The notes beneath the pieces were generated by a model. It did no database searches. It was not told where the DNA came from and saw nothing but the letters and a program-made list of their open reading frames with translations. Made by a program: the position numbers and the translations under genes. Shown here one piece after another: positions 43,460 to 55,319 of a DNA stretch of 64,000 bases. This DNA comes from Chloranthus sessilifolius. Its lineage: Eukaryota; Streptophyta; Magnoliopsida; Chloranthales; Chloranthaceae. Numbering within the stretch: the stretch's first letter is position 1; the number at the start of each line of letters is the position of its first letter. The stretch spans positions 152,725,725-152,789,724 of the forward strand of contig CM037588.1 in assembly GCA_021018995.1 (NCBI GenBank), written 5' to 3'.

Positions 43460-43830
43460 CCAAAATTCATATGAATCTAAAGAATATTTTAAATACATAT
43501 ATCAAATAGCCATCACAGTTTCTCAAATTTACAAATAACAGTCATTTTTCAATTTTTTATTTTTTAGTTGATTTTATAAAAATGATGAAAGGCAAGATAA
43601 TCTGCTAACTGCAACCACATTAATTAGTAGCTACATTTGCAGATAACGAGGAATATATTAGTAATTTGACCTACAAATAATCGCACATGACAATGGTCAG
43701 GTTCAACCAGGTAGCCGGATTTCGAGTCCATCTACGATAGTAGCCCTTGGATATAAGAGAATCTTGACTTTCTAAGATTTTCTTATTTCTAAGGGCGCAG
43801 ATGTGGTTGGACTCAAAATTTGAATCAACC
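43460..43830. other. Upstream flank of the zinc-finger gene
   Basis: AT-rich, no gene or element border recognised. Confidence 0.4.
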
Positions 43831-44142
43831 GAATTGGATCTAACCATTGCCCTATGGCAGATGACCACCTCATTACACGTGACCATCCGAGTATTAGGTC
43901 ACATGGCATGTAGCCTTGAGGAATGCAAGGCTGTGCTTGGGTTAGCTCTTTTGAGGCAAAGAGTAACTTTTTCACTTTTCGTCTCCGAATTGGATCTAAC
44001 CATTGCCCTATGGCAGATGACCACCTCGTTACACGTGACCATCCGAGTATTAGGTCACATGGCATGTAGCCCTGAGGAATGCAAGGGTGTGCTTGGGTTA
44101 GCTCTTTTGGGGCAAAGAGTAACTTTTTCACTTTTTGTCTCC
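43831..44142. repeat. Two tandem copies of a 156-bp unit spanning a MITE border
   Basis: 43831-43986 and 43987-44142 are nearly identical. Each unit consists of about 98 bp of flanking DNA (from GAATTGGATCTAACCATTGC) plus about 58 bp of the left end of a Tourist-like MITE (GGCTGTGCTTGGGTTAGCTC). Open frames across it on both strands are a by-product of the repeat. Confidence 0.9.
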
Positions 44143-44324
44143 GACCGAAAACTACTTTTACATTTGATAACACAGTTTCTTGCCTCATTTACTCTGATGG
44201 GAAATAATTTTAAGTGATAAAATTGCTTTATGTCTGCTTTATCTCATAGCAGATTTTATATACTCAGACAAAGAGCCGACAAAGAGCTACTTCTGCTCTT
44301 ATAAGAGCTAACCGAAACACAGCC
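43929..44324. mobile_element. Tourist-like MITE with internal tandem duplication
   Basis: Left end GGCTGTGCTTGGGTTAGCTC and right end GAGCTAACCGAAACACAGCC. The 156-bp duplication lies inside. No clean 3-bp TSD remains. Confidence 0.6.
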
Positions 44325-44607
44325 AATGCAGCACATGAGGGTGGCAGTTTATATTTTAAAACTAAAGTAGCATCTGCCCCTCCCCCATCCCCAGCTAAAA
44401 AATAAAAAAGCTTAAAAGGAAAAACAAAAAATAAAATAAAATAAAATACGATTATGTATAATTTTAACAGTCAAAATTATAGCACACCAAGTTCAATTCA
44501 ACGCATAGCTCTTACATATAAAGTTAATTTACAAAATAATTTTTTAAAATTTACTTATAATAATACTGTGTCTTCTTAAGACTTTAAATGAATAATATGG
44601 AAGTTAT

Positions 44608-45328
44608 TGTTGAATAAGGTTTAATCCCAACCATCGATGTCAATCGATTGAGGCTGAAAAGTTAATCGATTGACTGCTGACCGGTGTCAATCGATTGAAG
44701 TTAGAAAGTCAATCGATTGACTGTTGAGCGGATACAGATCCGCAAGATTTGCTTTATTGGCTATTTTGGAAGTTTGATGTAGCTAAGGTTTCCTAATGTG
44801 ATTAGGAGACTTAATTGGAAGTGTTTTGAATACTTGCAAGTTTTAGAGATTTAGTAGTCATGTTTCCAAAAAGGAGCGTAGAGCCTAATTGCAGAAAGTT
44901 TTCTCTAGGGATTCAGAAAGAGTTTAGTAAAAAGTTTCATGTGAGAAATCTGTGAGAATACTTTGAGAGAAAAAGTATTGAAGAATAGCTTGAGGATTGA
45001 AGATCTGATTGAAGCCGTTCTTGTGTTAGAATTGTGATTATATTCCGGCGGATCTCTTATCTATTATTTGAAGGACTCTGTCATTGGTTTAACAACGGAT
45101 TTGTTGTTGAAGATCGTGCTAGATCTTGATTGAGTTTGCATTAGAGAGAAGAGAGTGTGTGTTGTAAACATTCATAAAATAGTGCATATACTCCTATGGA
45201 CGTAACTCTCGATTGGGTGAATCACGTAAATCTTTGTGTTGTGCGTGTGATTAATTTTTGTCTGAATCTTCTTAATTTTTCTCATTCATCGCGATAGGGA
45301 GTTCGTAGAGTGGGTAGAATTCTAAACA
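44608..45328 (+). repeat. 5' LTR of the copia element
   Basis: 721 bp. Four copies of the 12-bp palindrome TCAATCGATTGA (one TTAATCGATTGA) lie at about 44640-44725, near the start of U3. Confidence 0.93.
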
Positions 45329-45357
45329 AGTGGTATCAGAGCAAGGCTAACACTACA

Positions 45358-46200
45358 ATGGGGATGAAGGTCTCGAATGCATAATTTGAGGTGGAGATAT
45401 TTTCTTGGAAGAATAACTTCACTTTGTGGCAAGTCAAGGTTACAGATCTCCTTGTCTAACAAGGCATTGATGATGTCCTACTTAGAAAAGAGATGGGGAA
45501 GAAGGCAGAGATGTCTAATGAAGAGTAGAACTCTATTGATAAGAGGGCCATAAGCACTATCCGATTGTGCTTATCTGATGAAGTTCTGTATAATATTCTT
45601 CACAAGAAGACGACCGTGGATCTGTGAAAGAAGATGAAATCTCTCTATATGACAAAGTCGTTGTCCAACCGACTCTTCATGAAGAAGCAACTCTACACCC
45701 TTCGTATGAAGGCTGGTACGCGTATTCATGACCATTTGAATTCGTTTAATAAAATAGTTAGTGAACTATTGAGCATTGAGGTGAAATTTGAAGAAGAAGA
45801 TCTCGCACTTCTCTTGCTCACCTCATTGCCACCATCTTTTGAGCACCTTGTTACCACATTAATTTATGGTAAAGATACTATTGCCGTTGAAGAAGTGACT
45901 GCTGCACTTCTTTCCGACGAATTGAGAAAGCAACCCGAATCTAACTCTGAAGGGATTAGTCTCTTAAATGAAAGGGGTTGAAATCATGATCGCAAAAGAG
46001 ATAAATCCAGAGGAGATAATAAATCAACGAGAGGAAACAACAGGTCCAAATCTAGGGGTGACAGAAAGGATATTATCTGTTACTTCTGTAAGCAATCTGG
46101 ACATATTCGCAAATATTGCAAGTAGAGATTGAATAATAATAAGGGTGATGAAGGGACTTCGCAATAGGCTAGTGTTGCTAAGTCAGATTCCGGTGAAGAC
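45358..46200 (+). pseudogene. copia gag with zinc knuckle
   Basis: Starts at ATG 45358. The gag-type block NRLFMKKQLYTLRMKAGTRI ... LLTSLPPSFEHLVTTL is at 45669-45870, and a CCHC knuckle C-Y-F-C-K-Q-S-G-H-I-R-K-Y-C is at 46078-46119. Stops TAA, TAG and TGA interrupt the frame without shifting it. Confidence 0.85.
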
Positions 46201-47600
46201 CTATTGTGTGCATCGTTAAGCTCTAGTCAGTTTGATGATAGATGGATCATAGATTCAGGGGCATCGTATCACATGTGCCCGTCCATGGATTGGTTTGATC
46301 AGTATAAGGTAGCCAATGGTGGGACGATTTTGATGGAGAATGACAGTGTATGTGAAACAGTGGGTATCGATTCGATCAGAATAAAGATGTTTGATGGCTG
46401 TGTTCGCACTCTTACTAAGGTTAGGCATGTGTCTGATCTGAAGAAAAATCTGATCTCGTTGGGGGCATTGGATGAGATAGGATGTTAAGTCATTCTAGAA
46501 TTCGGTAAACTAAAGGTTGTACGTGGTACTATAACCTTGATGAAAGATGAAAAGATGGGGAATCTGTATACCTTAGTAGGCAACACAATCAGTGGCAGTG
46601 GTGTTGCGGCTACAAAAGATTCTAAGGACCTCTTAGATTTGTGACACAAAAGACTTGGTCACATGAGTGAACGTGGGCTGACAGAGCTCATAAAAAATAA
46701 GGCGATTTCTGAAATTCAAACTTGTAAACTGAATTTTTGTGAAAATTGTATCTTTGGAAAACAGAAGAAAGTCAGTTTCTCTACTGGAAAACACACTTAT
46801 AAGGGGCTGATTAATTACATACATTCAGATATATGGGGGTCGGCTAAAGTCACTTCAGTAGGTGGAGCCAACTACTTTGTGTTATTTATAGATGACTACT
46901 CTAGGAAAGTTTGGGTGTATCCGATTAAAAATAAATCAGATGTATTTCAGAAATTCAGGCAGTGGCAGAGTATGGTTGAAAAGCAGACTGACAGAAAGGT
47001 GAAGTTTCTCAGATCAGATAATTGTGGAGAATACTTGTCATCAGAGTTCAAGGTTTACTGTGAAAATCAAGGAATTGTTAGGCATTTAACAGTTCCTGAA
47101 AATCCTCAGCAAAATGGTGTAGCAAAGATGATGAACAAAATACTATTAGAAAAAGCACGATATATGTTGAACCATTCCGGCTTGAGTCATGGATTCTTGG
47201 CAGAGGTAGTGAACACGACATGTTACTTGATCAATCGGTCGCCTTTAGCAACATTGAACTCGAAAACTGCAGATGAGGTTTGGTATGGAAGACACAGGAG
47301 CTACTCTCACTTGAGGGTGTTTGGATGTGCGACTTATACATTACTTAAGGGAAGTGAATGATCCAAGTTGGATCCAAAATCTAAAAAGTGCGTCTTGATT
47401 GGATATGGTGAAGGAGTCAAGGGTAATCGTTTGTGGGATACACAATCTCACAAAGTGATAGTTGAAAGAGATGTTACTTTCAACGAAGATGAGTTTCCGA
47501 TGAAAAAGGCGGAAGACAAACCTCAGTCATCTGGTGAACCTCAGGTACAAGTTGATGTTGAAAGGATAAGCAAGATGAGAAAGATAATGAAGATGGCATA
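46201..47600 (+). pseudogene. copia protease and integrase
   Basis: The aspartic protease motif D-S-G-A is at 46252. The integrase core has HSDIWG and RSDNCGEY (first two catalytic acids). The third catalytic Glu, expected in the NGVAE block, is Lys (NGVAKMMNK near 47115-47140). Same frame as gag, with several stop codons. Confidence 0.88.
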
Positions 47601-49220
47601 AGTTCTCAAGACTTGCAGTCCTAGGTACCGGTTCAGACTACCTTGAGAATATAAGAGAGGATGAAAAAACGCCCTGAAAAGTTTAAGGACATGGTTCCTT
47701 TAACACTTGCACTTATCATAGAGAATGGGAAACCAAGCACAATTTCAGAAGCTCGGGTGGATATAGATGCAGTAAAGTGGTAGTTAGCTATAGAAGAAGA
47801 ATGACAGTCACTTTTGAAGAATGAGACTTGAGATCTCATGAAACTTCCTAAACGGAAGAGAGCCATCAGTTGTAAATGGGTCTTTCGAAAGAAAGAAGCT
47901 GATAATAGTGAAACTCCAAAGTTTAAGGTAAGGTTAGTTACAGAGGGGTTTTCTCAGAAAGAGGGTATCGATTATAATAAGATATTCTCTCCGATTACGA
48001 AACACACATCGATTCGTACGCTATTGGCAGTAGTTGCTCAGAAAGATTTCGAACTAGAACAGATGGATGTGAAAACAACTTTTCTCCATGGTGATCTTCA
48101 GGAAGAAATTTATATGAGACAGCCAGAAGGATTTGAAGCAGAAGGGTCAGAATCACTCGTCTATAGATTGAAGAAATCCTTGTATGGTCTCAAGCAGGCA
48201 CCCAGGCAGTGGTACAAAAAGTTTGATTCATATATGCTTGGCATCGATTATCACAGGGGACAGTATGATTATTGTGTCTACTGGAAAGAGTATGGTAAAG
48301 GAGAGGGAATCTTCCTAATTCTCTATGTAGATAATATGTTGATAGCAGTAAGAAGCAAGGTTGAAATCAACAAGCTGAAACAATCATTGAGCCAGAAGTT
48401 TGAGATAAAGGATCTTGGTTCCGTAAATAAGATCCTAGGTATGGAAATCACGAGGGATCGTGAGAAGTAGAGGCTTTGGCTAACTCAAAGGACCTTTATC
48501 CAAAAGCTCCTTGAGAAATACAATATGAGTGATGCCAAGCCTATATCAACTCCTCTAGCAGAGCATTTTAAACTCACAAAGAAGATGAGTCTGTCCACAC
48601 ATGAAGAAAGGGAATATATGAAAAATATTTCGTATGCAAATGCTGTTGGGAGTTTGATGTATGTCATGGTGAGTACACGTCCAAATTTAGCACAGGCCTT
48701 GAGTGTGGTTTGCAAGTATATGTCGAATCTGGGTAAGGAACATTAGCTTGCAGTGAAATGGATATTGAGATATCTGAAAGGTACAGTTGAACATGGTTTG
48801 ATGTTTGAAGGTGGAGATACAAGCAAGTTGGATCTCTACGGGTATGTCGATTCCAACTATGGTGGTGATCTTGATAGAAGAAGGTCTACCACGGGATACA
48901 TGCTCGTCTTGGCAGGTGGAGCGATAAGTTGGAAGTCTATGATTCAAGGGATAGTTGCGTTGTCAACTACAGAGGCTGAGTATATAGCGGCTAAGGAAGC
49001 CTCATGGCTTAAAAGTTTAGTCAATGAATTTAGTGAGGTTGATGAGAGCACCGATTTCTTCTGTAACAGTCAGAGTGTCATTCACCTACCAAAGAACCAG
49101 GTCTTTCATGCTAGAACAAAACTTATAAATGTTCGATACCATTTTATCAGGGATATGATAGAAGGCGGGAAAATATCGATTGAGAAGATCAATACGAAAG
49201 AGAACGCAACGGACATGTAG
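47601..49220 (+). pseudogene. copia reverse transcriptase and RNase H
   Basis: RT runs from KWVFRKKEADNSETPKFKVR (47857) through QMDVKTTFLHGDL and SLYGLKQAPRQWYK to YVDN, where the family has YVDD (near 48326). The RNase H part has STTGYMLVLAGGAISWKS and LSTTEAEYIAAKEASWL. The frame is shifted by one relative to gag; stops at 47780, 47802, 47827, 48467 and 48744 (approximate). Confidence 0.9.
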
Positions 49221-49337
49221 ATCAAGCCGATTATGCAAAATAAGTTTAGGCATTGCCTAAACTTGATTAACACTTGTCAAAGATGTTGATGCCCATTAGG
49301 GCAATGACGTGGTTGGGGATGAAACCTTGGTGGAGAT

Positions 49338-50054
49338 TGTTGAATAAGGTTTAATCCCAACCACCAATATCAATCGATTGACGTTAAAAAGTCAATCGCT
49401 TGAGTGTTGACCGGTGTCAATCGATTGAAGTTGAAAAGTCAATCGATTGACTGTTGAGCGGATACAGATCCGCAAGTTTTGCTTTATTGGCTATTTTGGA
49501 AGTTTGATTTAGCCAAGGTTTCCTAATGTGATTAGGAGACTTAATTGGAAGTGTTTTGAATACTTGCAAGTTTTAGGGATTTGGTAATCATGTTTCCAAA
49601 AAGGAGCTTGGAGTCTATTTACAGAAAGTTTTCTCTAGGGATCCAAAGAGAGCTTGGTAAAAAGTTTCATGTGAGAAATCTTTGAGAATACTTTGAGAGA
49701 AAAAGTATTGGAGAATAGCTTGGGAAGATCCGATTGAAGTCGTTCTTGTGTCGGAATCGTGATTATATTCCGGCAGATATCTTCTCTATTATTTGAAGGA
49801 CTGCGTCCTTGGTTTAACAACGAATTTGTTGTTGAAGATCGTGGTAGATCTTGATTGTGTTTGCACTAGAGAGAAGAGAGTGTGTGTGTTGTAAACATTC
49901 ATAAAATAGTGCATATACTCCTGTGGCGTAGCCCTCGACTGGGTGAATCACGTAAATATTTGTGTTGTGCGTGTGATTAATTTTTGCCTGAATCTCCTTA
50001 TTTTTCCGCATTTATCGCGATAGAGAGTTCGTAGAGTGGGTAGAATTTCTAACA
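49338..50054 (+). repeat. 3' LTR of the copia element
   Basis: 717 bp, same structure as the 5' LTR, with TCAATCGATTGA copies at about 49370-49455, one altered to TCAATCGCTTGA. Confidence 0.93.
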
Positions 50055-50249
50055 ATTATTACCATAATACCTCACTGAATTTTACAGTTACTTTTACTGG
50101 TAACTCCTTCAAGATCTCTTCCTTAGTTGGGGGAAGAATCATCACAAATAAAAAAAATTTACTATTAAATATATGTTTGTTTTGCCGCTATTCGTTATGG
50201 AAAATGCGTTCTGCATGAACTCCTCATTTTATGTTGAAGTGAACATATT

Positions 50250-50405
50250 ACTTATTTTAAGATATCAAATATCGGCAGATACCAACCCGTATCGGCCAAT
50301 ACCTCCTATTTTTTCTTTTTATACACCGATACAACTCGATATCTCCCAATTTATATCAACCTTTCATGAACCGATTCTCGATACCGATAGCCAAGTTGAC
50401 ATCTT
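50250..50405. mobile_element. hAT-like MITE, CGATACC family, perfect 8-bp TSD
   Basis: Flanked by identical AACATATT (50242-50249 and 50406-50413); 156 bp. AAGATATCAAATATCGG near the left is inverted at the right as CCAAGTTGACATCTT. Confidence 0.82.
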
Positions 50406-50586
50406 AACATATTCACAATTTTATAGGGGGCGTGTAATAATTATTCAAATTTTATGAGAGTGGAGGCTTGTAAAGTTGTAAGTGGGACAAACTATAGGAC
50501 GAGAAGAATGCTTGGTAATTCCCACATAACATTTATATAAAATGCTGCTTTTTATTTATTAATTTATCAAAGTGATGAAGTGAAGG

Positions 50587-50916
50587 GCATAGTCACAAAA
50601 AGCAGGGAATAATTTGTGAATTTAAGCTCTCCCAAATTAATTCTGAAGTATTTGCGAATTTTTCGAAAATTCACTTGATCACAAAAAATCGCGAATAATT
50701 CATAAATTATTCTTGAATAATTCATGAATTATTCCCAAATTTTTAAAAAAAGTTACGACTTACTAAATTTTTTTATAATTTTAAATATTTTTATTTTTAA
50801 ATTTTTCTCATCGATTTTTTTTGTGAATATTTCCCCGAACTTCCCCGAATTTAACCTCTTGGAACTATTGCCGAACCCCAATTTGTTATTGCCAAAGCTC
50901 GATTTGGTGACTATAG
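50587..50916. mobile_element. TAGTCAC-family TIR element with tandem 20-bp palindromes
   Basis: Left CATAGTCACAAAAAG and right TTTGGTGACTATAG are inverted. Inside, GAATAATTCATAAATTATTC (50693-50712, one mismatch pair) and the perfect palindrome GAATAATTCATGAATTATTC (50715-50734) lie in tandem. Confidence 0.6.
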
Positions 50917-50993
50917 TGAGAAGAGTCAACTGCTTTGACTAAAAAAGTAAAGTTAGTTCGAATATAAACTTTTCCTTGTTTGCAGCCAGATTC

Positions 50994-50994
<1 letters not shown>

Positions 50995-51038
<44 letters not shown>
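50995..51038. repeat. (AT)22 microsatellite
   Basis: Uninterrupted AT dinucleotides. Confidence 0.97.
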
Positions 51039-51042
<4 letters not shown>

Positions 51043-51788
51043 GTAGGCTTGTGAGTAACTGTGATGAAAATCCACCAGGACCACTACTGTCTCACATCAT
51101 TTGAAACTTGTAAGTATTTACTCACTTAATAAATAGCATTAAACAAGTAACAGGTTGCAGGTAAGTTTTTTACTAACCTCCGGCTTGCCTTGTCACCAAA
51201 ATTACCCCCTTGGGTTAATGAAAACTACCGTGGCTGCCATTATAGGTGTTGTTGGTCCATGTCAATAGTCAATACCATACAGCTAATAAATTTGAAATAG
51301 GACCACCACCAATTCCGTTGCCCGATTTCTTAGCCAGGGAATATGAACCGAGACGGTCATTAGGAATCCCATAAATACTTTTTTCTTCCATACCACCATG
51401 TCAGGAATAAATAGGCCCCAAAAAAATCCGGCAAAATTTGGAATAGAAGGGTCTAAATTTTGAAAAACAAAAATGAAAATTGGTAAAGATGTGTTAGTTA
51501 AAAATATAAAAATTAAAAAATTAAACCTTATGGAAATTCACATATTGTTCATGAAGTTCGCAGATAGTTTTCAAAATTTATAATTTTTTGAAAAAGTGGC
51601 AAAAAATTATAATTTTATTTGTTTTTTTTTAAACCATGAATATTTCACGACTTTTCCAATCCAAAAAGTCCGAGAATTTGGTCACCACCATTACATCTTA
51701 TGATAGGGTGGCTTTATTTGAACCCCACAAATCTTTAATGCAATCAGATATGAGTTGCGTTTGAAATTGTGGCTTGCAGATAACAAAA
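51039..51788. other. Intergenic, nothing recognised
   Basis: AT-rich. 51420-51690 contains AAAATTTGG/CCAAATT words and a TTTGGTCACCACC end like the TAGTCAC family, but no matching left end. Confidence 0.35.
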
Positions 51789-52179
51789 AGGGTACCTCTG
51801 TTAGTCCATGCATCCTCTGAAAGCGCCTACGTCCCAGGCCCGTTCAAAATCATTGATTTTTTTGGGTCAGATGATGGAGAGTGTGTCTCACTTAGATTTT
51901 CCAAAAAATGGATCTTGAGATCATGACACATGTATCTGACGGTCCTTGTTGAATTCCATGTATCCCAAATTTGCAAAAAATGCCTTAAAATCATGCTTGA
52001 CCGTAATGTGTATTATATGATTGAAGAGCATTTTTGGGGATCTATAACACAAGGCCATTGGAGTATTATCCGATCGTTAGCTTCAGGGCCCGTGGGATTA
52101 ATCGAGGCGCACACAAGTTAGAGGGTCTGAGACATAGGAGCGCTTTTAGAGAATAGGTGGGGGCGAATAGAGGTACCCT
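51789..52179. mobile_element. TIR element with AGGGTACCTCTRTTNG ends
   Basis: Left AGGGTACCTCTGTTAGTCC and right GGGCGAATAGAGGTACCCT are inverted, and the similarity continues inward (TCTGAAAGCGCC against GCGCTTTTAGAGA), about 42 bp in all. The body shares GGATCTTGAGATCATGACAC with the copies near 31 kb. A clean TSD is not visible. Confidence 0.7.
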
Positions 52180-52796
52180 ACATAAATCTAAGGATCATTC
52201 ATGTGCAAGTGCAACTCATAAATAAATGTACGTGTCAGTGCACCTGAAGTTTCGTAGGCTGAAAAAAGTCACACCTTTTATCAAAATGGAACGAGTACCA
52301 CTATTTGCACCCATAAAAACTTTAATGGCAGGAACACCAAAAATCATTAACTTCTTTGAATCAGATGATGGAGCGGTCTCAATCTTCCACACTATGGATC
52401 CTTACATCATAAGGATGTGTGCCACATGGACTTAAAATTTGACCGTCTGATGGTAGGCCTATGATTATTTCCTGCGTTTACTAGTGGGAGAGCCAAACTC
52501 ATCAAGCCCTTAGATATATGGTACAAGCAGGTTAGCTTGCCCTGACCCGAACTTGATCCGGTCCGGTCCGGCAGATGATCTAACCTAACCTTAATGGGCC
52601 TTGGAGCTGACCCGGATCTTGACCTGAATTGTGGCCCGAATTACACTCAATTGGGCTTGCTTTTGGGCTGGACTAATTCACTGGCCCATCCTAATAATTA
52701 AACAAGTTGGATTTAGGTCAACACTTCCAACCCATTTAAAAATCAGAACGACCCAGTTCGTTGGCATCCCTCGTAGAGAGGATACATGAAGAATAT
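52180..52796. other. Intergenic with element fragments
   Basis: 52330-52460 is a fragment of the element above. 52535-52770 has TGACCCGAACTTGATCCGG and GGCCCATCC words of the hAT-like kind. No gene. Confidence 0.4.
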
Positions 52797-53365
52797 GGCT
52801 GCATTTGGGTTAGCTCTTTCGGGGCAAAGAGCAGCTTTTTGGCTGTTTGGCTCCGACGAAAACTGCTTTCACGTTTAGTAACACACTTTCTCATTTTATT
52901 TGGTTTGACGGAGAGCTGTTTTTGTTAGCTGGATTTCATTTGAGATTCATTGGGGTCCAATTGTCACATTAAGACCCATTAGCCCCATACGGTTAAGAGG
53001 TTTTGAAAAGTGGGATCATGCTATTAGCCCCATTAGGTTAAGTGGTTTTGCAAAGTGGGATAATATAGCTAATTTTTAGCCCAAAAAGATGTTAGAAAGA
53101 TCATAAAGTCATTCTATCTTTAATGTCCCAAGTCTAACAAAAATATAGGAGTGAAAGAAGCCTGTAGAATTCATCTCTGCATCTCAAAAAGGTTTGCATA
53201 GACTTGAAAATTCTCGAATCTCGGCATCATAAATCAGTGCACCATGGATAGAGGTATGACTTTGATTAATCGTTTTTGCCTTTAATTTTATCGTATAGAG
53301 CTTACAGTTTTAAGTAATAAAATTGCTCTCTATATGCTCTTTTAAGAGCTAATCCAAACATAGCC
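52797..53365. mobile_element. Tourist-like MITE, long form
   Basis: GGCTGCATTTGGGTTAGCTC ... GAGCTAATCCAAACATAGCC, flanked by TAT on both sides (52794-52796, 53366-53368). The terminal parts match 18108-18327; about 350 bp in the middle do not and may be an insertion. Confidence 0.65.
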
Positions 53366-53959
53366 TATAATTTTTAGAGAAATTATACTTGATTTTATAA
53401 TAATATTTGATCTTTGCAATAGCAAATGAATTTATGAAAAAGGAAAAACACACCTTATAACCAGTGGTTAAATAAAATACAAATAATTTATTTCTTATTG
53501 AGATAGAGAGCGTAGGGAATATGCAAGGATTATAAGGTGATCCTATGGCCTGATGACAAATACCATTTAAATAAAAGTTGTGCAATTGTCCTTAGACCCA
53601 AATGACAAGTGAAAACAAAGAGAAATTGTATTAATTGGTTTGCTAAATAGGTGTTTTCGGAGAATCTCAAAGATGATACACATATGGAAGCATGATGGTA
53701 CGTGGAATTAAGAGTTTCAGGTGTTCATGGGTAAAGAGAAGGCATGAACTAAAAAATAACAAACATAAGCAACATTATTGAGCTTGAAAGATATAAATTG
53801 ACAAAAAAGAAAAAACTAAAAATGTTGTAAGGTTAAATATATGACACATGATGGTTTGTACCAGCTTCTAGACGAATGAGAGGGAGAAAGATGTTAGATA
53901 TTTAAAAGTTTATTAAACTTGTGTTTTTCCAAGAGATGTGTCTTTTCAATTGAGGTGTC
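53366..53959. other. Intergenic, nothing recognised
   Basis: AT-rich flank of the Tat-like LTR with no coding frame. Confidence 0.4.
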
Positions 53960-55319
53960 TGATCGGTTTTAAAATGTATCCTTACAAGTACACAAGATCT
54001 ATCGTAGCACGGTGAAATCAAGGGTGTCAAATCCACAGAGAAACGTGAAATTTAATTAATCCTTAAAAAGATTTAAAAAACTCAAGGAAGTATCAAAGGA
54101 GAAAGTTTGATTTGTCAAATAATTACCACACTATTCTATATGCAAGAAAAATAAACTAATCTGAGCAAGAACAATTTCTGATAAATAAAATGACAACTTT
54201 AGGAATGATCAAGGAATTCGCTACCCCAGATTTGTAACATTTCTACCATTAAACCCACAATTTCATAACACATCAATCACACCATCATTTATCTAGAAAA
54301 ATGAATCGTAAGAAAACGTGATCATCGATCCGATATACCCTTTCTAAAAATGATGACTCAGCCTATCATTGCACTATGAATCATGTAAAAAGCATATCGT
54401 ATCTCAAGATTCTTAAATCACGATAATGAGCAAATAATCACTCTGCAGCCTAGATCGGCCTGCAGGTACATATCAAGAGATTATAATCGTTGATAACCTA
54501 GATCAATGGTCATAATAAAGTCTTCAAAAGGTATTCAATCAAGCACACTTTTTAGCAGAATGATTCCATGATGACACACTGAAATTGTGGAGTTAATCAT
54601 AAAAATGTTACTTATTGAGGGTCGCATCCTCCTTCAACAGATGATTTAGCTGCTCATCCTTGGTGTGCGATCTCGTTGTAAACTTGAAATTATTTTCTTA
54701 AACATACACTTTTTATTTATCACCAAAGATCTCTTTACAATGTTTTTCCTAAATATAATTTATGATCCCACAAACTGTAAAAGAAAAGAACTTGTAAAAG
54801 CCTAAGTACAATCTATCCAGAGAAAACCCTAAAAGAAAAAGAGAGAAAAATAAGAGTCCAGAATAGAGAATGGAGAGAGAGCTAAAAAAATATGAGACCC
54901 CTCAAAACAAAGCCGTAGCTTTCTTTTTATATGAGCTAGTGACATGAGTTCCCTAATAGTCTCAATCGATTGAGAATTCTTTCTCAATCGATTGACTTCA
55001 AATTCGAAATAAAGAGGGAAAAATTGCTCTCTTATCACTTGATTGACATTTGGTGCTCAATCGATTGACATGTAGGGGTAGAGTCTTCATTCTCCTTGTG
55101 GATGTTGAGCTACTTCACGGATTTCGATTCTTCTTTTGACCTTTTGATCAACAATTCTTGTGTAATCTTTAATCATGTCCTCTTTTATGCTCTTTAATGG
55201 TCCAACGATCAGAAGCACCTGTAATCATTAAAGTTATATAACAGTCATCAGATGCTTTCATCGGCTAGCTAAATATAGGAATTAAGGTGCGAAATATAGT
55301 CACATTTCAACACCGATCA
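53960..55319 (-). repeat. 3' LTR of a Tat/Ogre-like Ty3 element
   Basis: The minus strand starts TGATCGGTGTTGAAATGTG and ends CATTTTAAAACCGATCA; these ends are inverted relatives. A minus-strand TATA box CATATAAAAAG lies near 54937-54927. The stretch CTCTGTGGATTTGACACCCT near the LTR end is wording typical of Tat/Ogre-like LTRs. Three TCAATCGATTGA-type palindromes (54963, 54986, 55060) sit just upstream of the TATA box. No matching TSD on the right because the interior continues there. Confidence 0.7.

Larger units (their letters stand above)
44608..50054 (+). mobile_element. Ty1/copia LTR retrotransposon, complete but inactivated
   Basis: LTRs at 44608-45328 and 49338-50054 (TGTTGAAT...ACA), PBS TGGTATCAGAGC at 45331-45342, and a short purine-rich stretch TTGGTGGAGAT before the 3' LTR. 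Flanks GTTAT and ATTAT match at four of five bases. Domain order is gag, protease, integrase, reverse transcriptase, RNase H, which defines Ty1/copia. About 18 in-frame stops and one frameshift near 47560 interrupt the frame. The two LTRs show about 15 differences in the first 180 bases by eye, so the insertion is not recent. Confidence 0.95.

Noticed and set aside
43801-44217. Open frames of 138 codons on both strands
   Set aside because: They arise from the 156-bp tandem duplication, whose length is a multiple of three; no domain, and both strands are open.
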